A DNA stretch of 64,000 bases, from assembly GCA_944472135.2 (NCBI GenBank), contig OX235270.1, positions 118,187,842 through 118,251,841 on the forward strand. The letters are read 5' to 3'. The translations under genes and the position numbers were made by a program. A model generated the notes under the pieces. The model worked only from the letters and a program-made list of their open reading frames with translations. It was not told the origin of the DNA and searched no databases. The stretch's first letter is position 1. Each line of letters begins with the position of its first letter. Below are positions 36,589 to 48,183 of this stretch, in pieces. Source of the stretch: Trichobilharzia regenti. Lineage: Eukaryota; Platyhelminthes; Trematoda; Strigeidida; Schistosomatidae.

Positions 36589-38965
36589 CTAAAAATTATT
36601 TTTCGTATTTTCTTGTTTGGAATGGTAACCTATAATATTATGTTCCATGTTAGATAAGTTTATTTCAAATATCACACACAGTGATGCAGTTTTAACAATA
36701 TTATGACAGATCTATCGCTTTCTAGCTGTTTGTAGTTTTATTCACAAATGTTTTGCTCAGTGCTGTTTCGTGAAGTCAGTGATTATTTCCCCTTCTTCTC
36801 ACTCCTACTCTCCTCTGTCTAACTTCGCATCACGTCGTCTACAAATAAGCTCTGTTTATTAAATTTTTAACTATTTTGTATTCATGTCTGTTGTCCCCTT
36901 TGAGGTGAAATAATCTTTGTAGTATGTTTTATGCGTTCGCATGTATAATAAGTCTTATTTTGAGTTGTTAGCAGCTGAAGATGGGCTGTGAAATGAAAAA
37001 CGGAGGTCTTTTTATCCTACAAATATGTACATTCTTACTTTATTCAAATTTATTCTTGCCTAATAAGTGATACACTGTTGTATGAAATGGATAATTTCTA
37101 TTTCCCACCTATTTATAACTCGTTGCGAATTGTAGTCAGTTAAACAATCACTGAAAGTCAAGAATCAGTTAACCGCCTTAGGTATTTCATTTTCCGACTC
37201 GTCAACACCATCTAAGCTTGAATATGTCTGAAGTTTCAAAAGTCGATAAAATAAATATCCAACACTCCATTGCCTAACAATGTTTTCTAGTTAATATTCA
37301 TTTGTGACATGATCCATCGTGAAAAACAGATAAATCACTGCATAACATGATAATCACAAACATTGTTTATTTCACTTTTGGCGGCCTGCTTAAAACATTG
37401 ACCTGCGTAGTTTTCAACAGGGCATAATCCATAATCTATACTGAATCGCATTTACTTTTAACCATCTAATTGCGTCCTTCAAGAACAGTTGACACTCAAG
37501 TGAATCTTTAAGCGGTTTTCAGTATAAAGCTAGGTATGCTTTGAAAGGACAAAACAGTCAGGGTATAGAACATGTATCTGAGCGAATACTGTTCAGCAGA
37601 ACTATATACCGTAGACTACTATATAACTCGAAGATTTTGAATAAGGAGTAGATGAAATGCGTTGGAAAGTCTGTCCTGTATACGAACGTATTGTTCAGAA
37701 TAAAGCTAGTATTTGATTAAAGATGCTTTCAAAAGAATGACCAGTGAAAAAAGTATATTCCTTACGTTAACTTCATCAAGGTTCTACAGTCATATAGTGG
37801 TGAGACCTGGCTGCTAGCCAAATTAGTAGACAGTGATTTACATCAATGTTTAGGTCTCCAATATTGGTCGTGAGAAAAATAAGAACAAAGACTGACTCAA
37901 CAACCAACCACAGCAGACTTTGCGTAAGTGGATACAGTTAGCATATCGATGATTTGACATTCAAGAAACAGCCACAAAGAGATGAAAGGTTAACTTTCTG
38001 TGAGAAACAACCAATCAAAAGACTGTGTTTTTCTGCTAACAATAATCTATAATAATGTGCATGAAAATGTATAAATATGTGTTGATTTCTTTAATAAATG
38101 ATCTGTTTCTTGGACCTTGTCATCTGTTGTTACAATGTAACCGTGATAATTAGAGAATTATTGTTGTTAACAGCATTACTACTTCTTAAATAATATCGAA
38201 TCAATCAGAACAGAAGATTACATTTTAGAAGCATCTGTAAGTAATGAAGCGCATCAGTATAACGCCAAAATGAATACCAGATAAATTAGAAAAAATAATA
38301 CGGAATTTATTAGTTTATAGGTTTCACAGTGGGCTATGGAAGAATAGTGGATGGACCGGTTGTTTTGAAAGAACTGTAACTGTAACAATCTCTGCTGTCT
38401 AGAGCATTTGGTACCTAGAAACCTTTGGCAATTTATTTGATACCCGATAGATGATAGAAAAAATCTCTCATGTACAGTAGAAACTCTGTGCATAAAAGTG
38501 ATTGAACAGTAATCTATTGATTTGATTGATTCGATTTTATTTAAAAATAGTAGTCTTGACCGTCTTCAACTATAATGGATATATACCTGCAGAACTTAAC
38601 GAAGAAGTTATCAAAAGGAATAGTCTTTGTTCATTAGTCAGTCTTTTGACAGGAATTAAACTTATTCAAATTGAACATTTAACGCAGAACAGGAGTTCTG
38701 TTCATTCTGGCTAACTCTGAAAAAAAAATATGTGCGTTGAACATTCATGACTGAGGATAAAAGCAATGGCAAGGTGTTTCCTAGCATAGTATAGCAAACG
38801 TCACAGCAGACACTCGAACCACCTGAAAGGTTAATAAAACACCTTCGAAAACAGTCTAACGTAACATCTGATATGACTACAGCATTCCTGTAGGCCCGTA
38901 ATATAAAATTAACTAAGTGAGGAAATTTAAGTCATGACTGGCCGCCTCCGTTCTGCATATACAAG
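36589..38965. other. non-coding, with one Penelope-like terminal repeat relic
   Basis: A hammerhead-like end is present near 36960-37045. The rest is AT-rich without recognised genes. Confidence 0.45.
36975..36993 (+). ncRNA. hammerhead-like motif of a Penelope-like end
   Basis: GCAG precedes CTGAAGA, TGGGCTGT and GAAATG. Both boxes fit the consensus; stem II is minimal. Downstream ATTCTTACTTTATTCAA matches the sequence after the motif at 51512. Confidence 0.45.
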
Positions 38966-38987
38966 CATATATATATATATATATATA
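38966..38987. repeat. (AT)n microsatellite
   Basis: This is a short AT dinucleotide run. Confidence 0.9.
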
Positions 38988-39173
38988 GTGGCAAGTTCCA
39001 TTATGAGATAGGTTATTATCCTCGCCCACATCACTTACATGTTGTTCACACCGAAAATGGTGGCATCATGTTCCAGAATTTGTTTTTTCCATGAGTTACA
39101 CTAATTACTACAAAATAACTAAGTTGAATAAAGAAAGAACAAATATATTTGCAGGACAGTACGAGCTCGTTTC

Positions 39174-39193
39174 ATTTCGTGGATTCTCTTCAA
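39174..39193 (-). ncRNA. hammerhead-like motif, hairpin 2 left arm
   Basis: On the minus strand TTGAAGAGAATCCACGAAAT. It differs from the CUGANGA/GAAA consensus only at the first base (T for C). The mirror copy is at 40532-40551. Confidence 0.4.
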
Positions 39194-39639
39194 CTGTCCA
39201 CATCCTAAATAAATCAATTATAATATATTACAAAGTTTCTGAACATACTCTTTACAATGACATCGAATTGTAGATAGAAGGTATAGGCAACATGATTCCA
39301 AAACTGATGTAAGTAGATGAACCATTCGGTATTAAAAGAGTAACTAATGATATACTAATTAGACAAGGCGGGTAGAGTTCAGATTCAGCTTGGAAACAAG
39401 GATTGACTAAAGACAAAATACCAGATCGAATAATAGAGTGAATTTTGTGCGTATTATGATGGAATGTTCAGGAGGGTGGGGGTAAATAATGAAGCAAAAT
39501 GATAAAATAGATAAAATGATTTAATTCAGTAGATTTGGAAACTTAATAGTGAGCTCAACTCAATGAGTGAAAATCAAAATCACGATTGAGCGGAATCTTA
39601 TACAGCAGAACAAAACACAAAAGCACACAAACAAAACAA

Positions 39640-40258
39640 TTATGGTTACCAAGGTAGTTAGAGATTAGTCACACTCTCTCTAATTCTGTATGCTTAGGTT
39701 GGGCCGAAGTCTTTCGATGCCATTGACTTCTGAGAACCGAAGTAACCATGCTTTGTTTATTGATTATTTTGAAAGCCTGACTAATTTCCACTGTGTGTCC
39801 CATGTCAACTAGGTGTCTGGCCATTGAGCTTGAGAACACTTCGCTGCCTTTCAAATAGAGACTTTTAGGGATATGCTCGGAGAATCTAGCATATGCTTTC
39901 CACTCAGCCCTTCCTATGCATTTGCTGCTGCAAGTGCAGTTATAGTTAACATTAACAGAATGTTTATCTACTTCTGATTGGGTTAACGAGCATTCCGTGT
40001 TGTAAAGTGGAATGAGTTTAGCAGTGGGAAATGTTCTTTCAATGCATCGTTAATTCTGTTTTCCCTTCTTATGGATACTTCTTCGCCTTTGTACCCCAGG
40101 CAGATAAAAACTGGTTTCTTTTCAACAATTTCAGGTTTCACTCTGGGTGCTTCATCTTCCCCATATATTGATATCAACTTTCGAGAGTATCCATCTTCGA
40201 TAAGATTCTTTCCGATGACTTCTGCCTTACCATTCACCCCCACCCTCCTGAACATTCC
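39640..40258 (-). pseudogene. Penelope-like element, GIY-YIG C-terminus
   Basis: Frame 40255-39983 carries GKNLIEDGYSRKLISIYG and EKKPVFICLGYKGEEVS (thumb/linker). Frame 39854-39669, in another phase, carries SSSMARHLVDMGHTVEISQA (conserved block after the nuclease core). Between them CTCSSKCIGRAEWKAYARFS marks the GIY-YIG segment. At the end LLRFSEVNGIERLRPNLSIQ is read only after a further shift. It has at least two frameshifts and no RT. Confidence 0.8.
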
Positions 40259-40531
40259 ATCATAATACGCACAAAATTCACTCTATTATTCAATCTGGTA
40301 TTTTGTCTTTAGTCCATCCTTGTTTCTAAGAGAAATCTGAGCTCTACCCCGTCCCCCCTTCTCTAAGTACTGTAGTGATAGTTACTCTTTTTACACCGAA
40401 TGATTCATCTACTTACATCAGTTTTGGAATTATTTTGCCTATACCTTCTATCTACAATTCGATGTCATTGTAAAGAGTATATTCAGAAACTGTGTAATAT
40501 ATTATAATTGATTTATTTAGGATGTGGGCAG

Positions 40532-40551
40532 TTGAAGAGAATCCACGAAAT
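40532..40551 (+). ncRNA. hammerhead-like motif, hairpin 2 right arm
   Basis: This is the plus-strand mirror of 39174-39193 with the same bases. Confidence 0.4.
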
Positions 40552-40677
40552 GAAACGAGCTCGTACTGTCCTGCAAATATATTTGTTCTTTCTTTATTCA
40601 ACTTAGTTATTTTGTTGTAATTAGTGTAACTCATGGAAAAAACAAATTCTGGAACATGATGCCACCATTTTCGGTGT

Positions 40678-41751
40678 GAGCTCCTGCAAGCATGTTAGTC
40701 TTTCTCCTCACTCAGTTTAATAAAGAGAACCGGTTGTATGAAAACTATTTAAGTTTTGGTAATATTTGAATTCAATATTCCATAAACTGTTAACATTTTG
40801 GTCAGAACATATTTTTTTTTCCTATAATTCTGCTGCCTTACCTCATCTTTCTACTCCTCCTCCCCCAAAAAAAGAAGCAATCTTAATTTGCTTGAAAATA
40901 CCTTTTAATATTCAGACAGCAAAATAATCAACGTCCAGATGGGTGTATTTTTGTTTCATCGGAAATACAATAATTTTTTGAATGACGTAATTTCAGGTGA
41001 AAATTACCAAAACAAAAAAAAATAAGAGATGTTTTCATCACTTTTTTAGTAGAAGTTTTCCTATTCTCATTTCACCCTACAGATTCTGCACATAAATTGA
41101 CCTGTCACATTGATTATTGATGCGTGGGTGAACGAATATAAATTATCCATTGGAGTGCGCGCGCGCACACACACATAATCATATATACATGCTTTAACAC
41201 ATTTCGATCTACTGCCTACGCACACATTTATACACCCGTGTCTGCTTATCAGCGTTCATCGGGTATACTAGCCAATAATAATATACATATTAGTGAAAGT
41301 GGCCTTGACAGATTTTGGGTTTTCAATGGGAATTGTAACCATTGTAACAGAAATCAATAAGTGATCAATAGACGTTTTTCTTTTTAACTTGTAGGTCACA
41401 TGCTACACAAATGAAACAAACAGGGTCCTACTTTTTAAGAAAAATAAAGTTTAAACAAAGTGGGAAATATACATTATCTATCCTAAGAATATTCAAAGTA
41501 AGTAGGAAACTGAACGGCACATGAAAGTCAACTTGTTCTTATTAGGGGCTCATAAGTGGTGCATACTCACCGTCTCATCAGAGAGTGGAATCAGAACAGT
41601 CAGTTTAAAACTAGACTGGTTTGAAATCAGATAACGTATGATTTTCTGTGTCATTTAGTTTTAGCACCGAGAATTTGTCTAAATAACCGACTTAATCGGT
41701 CTCAAAAGTCTTGAATTCTGCATTCAGAACTCAGAATCATGTCACCGATGA
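40678..41751. other. AT-rich non-coding DNA
   Basis: No gene or classified repeat is seen. There is a short alternating GC/CA run near 41157-41174 (GCGCGCGCACACACAC). Confidence 0.5.
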
Positions 41752-42645
41752 ATCATTATTATTATTCCCTTTAATTCATAGAGGAACATAGGGCTTAAGC
41801 TGCACGTCTCCATTGCGTTTGGTTCTCTGCTAGAGTTTTCATCTAGCTCCACGTCTGCCCACATACCTTTATCTCCTCTTCACATGACCTCCTTCATGTC
41901 ACCCTTGCACTGACGACCAACTCGCCGCTTCTCATTCGGGTTCCACTCCAGCAATGGCCTGACGTGTGATGTTACTTGATGGTTTTCTCAGAGTACGGCC
42001 AATCCATCTCCATTTCTTCCTGTTTATTTGTTGCACAATCGGTTCCTGGTTGGTTAGCTCCTTGAGTTCCCTATTGCTGACCTATTCTGGCCATCTGACC
42101 TTGAGCGAAGTACTGAGCGAAGACAGCTGTTGATGAACGTCTATAGTTTGTTCGAAATGCCATTCGTGACGCGGTGCCAAGTCTCTGACCCGTATAGTAG
42201 CACTGACTTCATATTGGAGTTGAAAATCCGGATCTTGGTTTTCATTCTGAGCGCTGTTGATCTCCACACAGACTAGAGAGAAATGAAGGCTTACCTTGCT
42301 TTCGCGATCCTCGCTTTGATATCCTCATCAGTTACGCCTGTAGTTGAAACAATGCATCTCAGGTGGGTAGGTAGGTAAAGGAGATTGTTTCTTTAAGGTT
42401 CCTCCCATTTATGCTGGCTGATTGTTGTCTGTTGTTGTTGCTGCTGTTGATGTTGGCTAGGAATCTTCATCACCTCTGTCTTCTCAGTGTTCACCTGAAG
42501 TCCTATCTTTGAGGCTTCTTCTGCCAACTTGTTGCTTTTCACTTGCATATCTTCCAGTTTGTGGGAAATCAGACATATATCATCGGCGAAGTCCAGATCC
42601 TCCAAGTTCTTTGTGTCAGTCCATTTTATGCGTGTTTCCTCGCTC
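41752..42645 (-). pseudogene. RTE-clade retrotransposon, 3' fragment A
   Basis: On the minus strand WTDTKNLEDLDFADDICLIS contains the RT motif C (FADD intact), then GLQVNTEKTEVMKI and a Gln run. Later ATIRVRDLAPRHEWHFEQTI and a tail toward CGTCAGTGCAAGG follow, after shifts. The 3' end reads AAGCCCTATGTTCCTC and finishes in GAATAATAATAAT. RTE elements end in such short repeats. The 5' part is missing. Confidence 0.8.
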
Positions 42646-42649
42646 CCCG

Positions 42650-42826
42650 TTGTCTGTCGCAGTGTTTATTTTACAGGATGGAGTTGCTAGCCTCATGCCC
42701 AACGTTTCCTCTTCACTAGCATGATTTCTGACTTAGCGAGGCATAGGAGTGAGTCGGCGGGGATCGAACCCCAGACCATGTGCATGGTCGGCGAGCCTCC
42801 TAACCACCATGCGACCGACGCACGCT
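42650..42826 (-). mobile_element. SINE family A, copy A4 (3' truncated)
   Basis: On the minus strand the head GCGTCGGTCGCATGGTGG, B box GGTTCGATCC and body to AGCAACTCCATCCTG are present. It is cut off at the sequence CTGCGACAGACAAC, just where the RTE fragment A begins, so the RTE sequence or a rearrangement removed the tail. Confidence 0.75.
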
Positions 42827-43526
42827 ATGAAGAGAGGTAATCGTGAATAATGTTTCATGTCAGTGACGTCGCCTTATGACAATCTGGATTATTAAAACAT
42901 AACTGACTTGATTTTCTTGTAGTTTTGAGGGCCTGATTAATTTTTGTATGGTGCTGTACTCTGAAACCCATCAAGTTCACACATTCAAAATCTGAAAACG
43001 TATATATATTCAGGTGTGGAGTTGAGATGTTTATCATAAGATGGTATGCAGGAAATACTATTCGTTTTAAATAAAATCAATTTCAGTATACCTTCATTTA
43101 GTTCAATAAGGGAAATACATTCATTTCATGGAAAACTTCCTTTAGGACATATAGGAAAATGAAACAAAAATACTGATCCAGTGAAGAGATTGTTTCCGAC
43201 GGATTTATTACCAAACTCTAGCATCGTATACTAATATGGATTATATTTTTGAAATAATAATGATAATCCTATTTGCGACAAAGTATTTGTGATTACAATG
43301 ACACCTGAACACCAAGTGACTAAATAGTTTGTCTACTTTACAGGATAGTTCATGGGATGTATAAATCTTAGAAAGGAGTGTGAAATTAGTGCGATTAGAA
43401 GACAGTTAAAGCATTCCGTGGCAACGTGAGAATTTTGATAAGATAAAATTGCGCAAGAATAATACTGATTTCGATATAGGCATAAAACTTGGGCACTGTG
43501 GTAGAATAGAACTCCATTAGGGAAAA

Positions 43527-44535
43527 AATTTTATTATGATAAAACCGTACAGCCTTATACAGTAATATTTACTGATGACCACCTTTCGAGCACAAACTAC
43601 TACCACTCATAATCATATCAAGGTACTCACACACAACTTTCTTGCTTCATTTATACAGATGAGTAAAAACTGATTAGACATTTGAATAAAATAGAATTGA
43701 AACAGAAAGGAAGATAGAGTACATTCGGAACGAATATTAGTGTTTTCAAAATAAAAAATGCGATAGGATGGGAAATAAGAGGAGTGTTGTTAGTCAATAA
43801 GATGTTTTTTATAATAAAATAAATAACTTGTTGGAATGTTGGGATGTGAATTAAATACATTTTAACATTATTTATTATCCTCTAATTTGACTGGTAACAA
43901 TATCTCCCATATCTCTGGTATTTGCGTTAAGTCACTTCGATTGCATGTGTTAAATATGGGCTCAATGAACAAGGATTCGGTAATCAATCTCTCTCTCTCC
44001 ACCTACCTACCTATATTACTTTTTGGAATTTCTACTCTGTCCCACCCACCCCATTGAGTGGTTGTGTGTTAATGCATGCAGTGTTATTGCTGAGCTTTTC
44101 TGCAAATTACTTATCTTCGTGGGATCAATCAGCCTAACCTTAGCTAAATTTGTATGTTCTGACAAACAATCTCACTACTCCTGATCTACTAGTTTGACCT
44201 ATGTAGTTGACCTAACCCACAGTCATTGCAAGGTATTTTGTAAATTATATTATTTTGCTGAATTGAGTCCTTTAGCCTGCAGAGCTTGTCTCTGAGCGAG
44301 TTTGTAGGTTTGAATGCCACCCTAATTCTTGTCTTATTGAGAATCCTATGTAGGGTCTTAAATGTCACCTCCTTATATGGTGAAACTGCAGATGCCTTAC
44401 GGATATAAACCAAGCAAGAAAGTTGTGTGTGAGTACCTTGATATGCTTATGAGTGGTAGTAGTTTGTGCTCGAAAGGTGGTCATCTGTAAATATTACTGT
44501 ATAAGATTGTGTGATTTTATCAAAATAAAATTTAA
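43527..44535. repeat. Penelope-like terminal repeats in inverted array (locus 3)
   Basis: Bases 43527-43649 and 44412-44535 are reverse complements (landmarks GAGCACAAACTACTACCACT, CTCATAATCATATC or its partner). They flank a minus-strand Penelope ORF relic. This is a third occurrence of the inverted-end layout, from a different Penelope subfamily than hairpins 1 and 2. Confidence 0.75.
44185..44413 (-). pseudogene. Penelope-like element, linker and start of GIY-YIG
   Basis: Frame 44413-44189 reads ILNKTRIRVAFKPTNSLRD, then KLCRLKDSIQQNNIIYKIPC NDCG. IIYKIPC-N-DCG is the typical beginning of the Penelope GIY-YIG domain with its cysteine pair. The rest of the nuclease is lost after VGQLHRSN-like sequence. 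Confidence 0.75.
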
Positions 44536-45064
44536 TCCATACTGGAAGTATATTGATTTTAATTAGGCTGTATTCTCTTAGCTGGTTGATTTAATCGCCA
44601 AGCTTTCGTTGTCCTCCTAGACATCATTTTCAGTGCAAGCTAAAATTCTTCTCTAGCATTTCGAATTATATATAAGATTGTAGAGGGTAATAACAGATTG
44701 GTTGAGTAGAATCTCTTTGCTAAATCACTTGTTTTCATTTTCTAAATATATTCACAGCAATACAGATGAATTCCTGCATTAAAATAGAACAGAATTTATG
44801 AGATCGAGTTGATGTAAAGTGAAAGTGGAAGTCTAGTCGTAAAACTCAACTTTTATAAGTTTCGAATTCTTTAAAACACAACACCTAAAAGATAGATAGT
44901 TATTCTAAGTGGAGTTGTACTGCTAAAAGACAAATTTACCTTGAACAAGGAAGAAAGAGGAAGAACACAGCCGCGTTATGTATCAAATGAAATAAATAAA
45001 ATAAAACTTTGTCTTTTTAATTTGCTCGTAACAGTCAACCATGTTTTATTTACTCTTCGTATTT

Positions 45065-45256
45065 TATTTTTTTTTATTTTTTATTTACAGCTTGATTCCA
45101 CACCGTATTTTTGGTACAAGTATGGAATTTTCAGCGTGGATATCGGTAGCCCAAAATTCGCAGGCCGACCATAGATATCGGGTGTGCGTCGGCTTGGGCT
45201 CGAATCCCGGACCATGTGCATGGTAGGCGAGGATCCTAACCACTGTGCCACCGACG
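45065..45256 (-). mobile_element. SINE family B, copy B1
   Basis: On the minus strand the tRNA-like head CGTCGGTGGCACAGTGG and B-box region GGGATTCGAGCCC are as in family A. The body is different: CGACCTACAC-type link, then GAAAATTCCATACTTGTACC, ATACGGTGTGGAATCAAGCT and an A/T-rich tail. Five copies are in the window. Confidence 0.8.
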
Positions 45257-45414
45257 TTATACTTCTTGACATTACTGTCACAGTTCTTCAGGAAAATTCG
45301 GTGGATAAATAAGTCAGTTTTTAAGTTATGGTGTTGTGAACCTCACAATTGAAACATCCATGTAATGGCGCAGCCTAAGGAGAAGACAATCGCGTACAAG
45401 ATTCGTACACTGTA

Positions 45415-45435
45415 TTATATATATATATATATATA
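45415..45435. repeat. (TA)n microsatellite at SINE insertion
   Basis: The TA run lies directly before SINE A5, and another TA run (45664-45678) follows the SINE, as if the SINE entered a TA tract. Confidence 0.85.
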
Positions 45436-45668
45436 GGCGTCAGTGGCACAGCGGTAGAATGCTCGCCAACCACACAGGTGGTGCGGAGTTCGATCCCCAG
45501 CCGACGCACTCCTTTACCTCGTCAAACCAGCAATAAAACTGGTAAAGAAGGGAGGTTGGGCATAGGACTAGCCACCCCATCCGGTGAAAATAAACACCAT
45601 TGCTACCATAACTTCAAGCCTCTAACTTGAAGCCCTATGTTCCACTGGGAACGTAGAGCAATAATATA
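45436..45668 (+). mobile_element. SINE family A, copy A5
   Basis: It has the head GGCGTCAGTGGCACAGCGG, B box AGTTCGATCCC, the family body and the tail GAAGCCCTATGTTCCACTGG, ending in ACGTAGAGCAATAATA. It is full length with one base missing in the head. Confidence 0.85.
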
Positions 45669-45679
45669 TATATATATGC

Positions 45680-47045
45680 ATGGCTATCAACTCGTCTTAT
45701 ATTCTCGTTAATAGTTACTGACTGATTGTTGCCAAAATCTAATCATGGATATTAATAGGCTTGTGTAATATTTGTTAATTGGGGTCATCTTTGGCGTCGG
45801 TGTCGTATTCGGCTGTCCATTAGAACTGTGAACTGGGCAACAGTTAAGTCTATGAGACATAATCTCTGGAAGCGGAAGATTCAAAGGTATTTCATGTTTG
45901 CATTCAATTTCCCTTCTTGATGTACTATAAGAGGTACTATTTGGTATAGACGTAGAGTGCTAAGTATTATTATTTTTTCTTCCTCTCTTGTCTTCCAATC
46001 GCAATACATCATGTTAGGTAAGGAGGTGAAATCACTCGGTGAGATTATAAGGCTGTATCGACTAAGATACCTTCGATATGTATTACACAGACTAAGTTGT
46101 CTCTTTCCTCATCCAACAATATCAGCTGGCTTAGGATTGAGTTGAAGAAGAGTCACTTTTTGTCAAATCAAAATATTACGTCAACCCATAATGTCTTTGA
46201 CTATTTGGTTCGAACCAGGTGGGGATCCTCAGTGGTTAGAGACTGTTGGTGATATCGCCTAAAACTAACCTGAAAGGAACAGAGGTTTTCGCTTCCTGTT
46301 TCCTTCGTCCTTCATTAAATCCTCATTATCCTTCGTCTAATCATTTTTCCATTTAGTACACCTCTGTTTATTATAGATTCTTTGGATTTCTGAAGAGTTT
46401 ATAACTTGAACTACTCCATTTCAGTGCAAAGTTCTACATTGAAAATTCAGTTCACTTGTGATAGTTAACAAGCTGAAATAACCTTCTGTTTGAATCAGTA
46501 GTCAGTTGCTTTATTAGCCATATACAGAAAAGTGCTTGAATGCAGCATTTTAATGAACCATTATGTATATATTATTAGTCGTTCTGCCCTCTAACACCAT
46601 ATTCACTTCCTATCATTTGTCCAGAAATGTGTAGCATGAACTTGTACAAAATACTTTATTATTTCAGTGCATGCAACCGCACATACAAACGAGTGAATAG
46701 TACTGACATTTATTAGGTTAGGTTGAAGTATGGAGTTTCAGTGGGGAAATAAAAATAGAAACTATTCATTAAATCAATCAATAATAAACATGTGCACAGT
46801 TACCTATTTTTAATGTTAGAGAGAAATAAATTCTCTCATTTCGGAACTTTATGAAATTTCTATTTCTGATGCAGTAAATTATATTGGTATGAAGAAAATA
46901 AGGAATACGGTGCACTGAAGGCATAATTAGTATTCTGTTCTATTTTAGCTGATTATGGTTTGCTCTGAAATCAGAGATAACTTTAGAACATGACTCAGGC
47001 AAGGAAATACGTATTTGCGGCAAATTCTTATCAAGCTTTACAAAT
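45680..47045. other. AT-rich non-coding DNA
   Basis: No gene is recognised. The 62-codon frame at 45957-46145 has no support. A B-box-like GTTCGAACC at 46209 has no tRNA-like partner. Confidence 0.45.
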
Positions 47046-47840
47046 TGTACAGAAAAAACGTATATATATATACGACTTAACCGTCCAAAAGAGACAGCCA
47101 CTGAATTACTGGCATCGAAACTCCCAAAAATGATAGCTAGAACACTTTCACAGCAACACTATGTTAAAAATTCATCACTTTTTGCATAATTCCAAAGCAA
47201 GTGAAGGATAAGTTACCCAGTCTAGCCACCTCAATGTTCATTTATAAATTTAACTGTCCTTGTGAACATCGTTGCATAGGTAGGACGACTTGTCAAGCCC
47301 ACCATCGCCTTTTTTTCCTTCACGTCCCCAGTGGGGCATAGGGCCTCAAGCTAGTGGCTTGAAGTTTAGGTCGCAGTGATGTTTATTTTTACAGGATGAG
47401 CATTATTCAACGTGGTTAGGTAAAGGAGTCATAAAGTCAATCGGGAGATCCATATTGGCACACCATGTGGATATGGTTGACAAGATTGATAAAAATTCAG
47501 CCTTTAAAATTCTGCACAGGATATTACTTCAATCCCCTAATTTTAAAAGCCTACGATTTCTATGCATAGCTGAGGCAGTTGTCATAAAAATCTGTCAGCC
47601 CAGTCTTTGTGTTCAGGCAACGTTTGTCCAATCTGCCTTCCTCCCATGGCCTTCAACCACAACTAAGGATAGTTATCCCGGTTATTATTATTCCGCTTAC
47701 ATTATTTTTGGTTATATTCAATTACTTGAAAATTCCCATTCAGTCATAGAAAAGAAAAGGTGTTCAGCAAAGAGTTACTCTTTTCAGCGGTATCATTCTC
47801 AAGCTGTACAAATCGCAAATTTATAGTAAATTTGCCTTGG
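47046..47840 (+). pseudogene. Penelope-like element relic interrupted by a SINE
   Basis: Left of the SINE: FIYKFNCPCEHRCIGRTTCQ AHHR (GIY-YIG core with its cysteines). Right of it (frame 47455-47826): SIGRSILAHHVDMVDKIDKN and FLCIAEAVVIKICQPSLCV, which match SILEHLIESGHQANPQNNFS and TAEAMAIHILNPELCI of the 48 kb copy. The plus-strand 3' end appears to meet the 3' end of the minus-strand copy around 47.8 kb. Confidence 0.75.
47312..47425 (-). mobile_element. SINE family A, partial copy A6, nested in Penelope relic
   Basis: On the minus strand it has the 3' half of family A: CATCCTGTAAAAATAAACATC, the paired CTTCAAGCCACTAGCTTGAG block and a tail CCCTATGCCCCACTGGGGAC GTGAAGG with an A-run. The tRNA head is missing. 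It splits a Penelope reading frame, so it is the younger insertion. Confidence 0.75.
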
Positions 47841-48183
47841 CAACTAAAGGAATATTTCCAAAGATGTGTTAATGCAATTGTTAATTTTTGACAAACAAAT
47901 TACGTAATTTAGAAGGTGTTAATCGGTTAGAAACTAAAATAAAGTTACAAAAGTGGGTTGGGTGACGTAATCTAATTGATAGGGTTCAATGAAAAAATGA
48001 ATGAGAGTCAAGTTAATAATCTGAGTAGAATTCACTTAAAAATAAACGAAAATCGAGTTAGCAACAGTCGTCATGAGCGTAGAGATTTAATAGAGGGTGG
48101 GGGTTGAAAATAATGCAATTAAGAAATAGACAAACAAAGAAGAAAGAGGTAAGACAGAATTACGTATTTGGTGTTAAGAAAGA

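Larger units (their letters stand above)
39046..40677. repeat. long inverted repeat (Penelope-derived hairpin 2)
   Basis: Bases about 39046-39483 and 40239-40677 are reverse complements over roughly 435 bp with scattered mismatches. As a result the same 60-codon open frame appears once on each strand (39091-39273 plus, 40452-40634 minus). The spacer carries a Penelope GIY-YIG relic on the minus strand. The arms end in the motif TTGAAGAGAATCCACGAAAT. The layout is the same as in hairpin 1. Confidence 0.9.

Noticed and set aside
39091..39273. 60-codon ORF, repeated at 40452-40634 on the other strand
   Set aside because: Both are the arms of the Penelope-derived inverted repeat; no protein signal beyond the duplication.
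45041..45281. ORFs at 45041, 45081, 50531, 50596, 56816, 56893 and 57775 sharing similar peptides
   Set aside because: They are translations of SINE family B on either strand, not a gene family.
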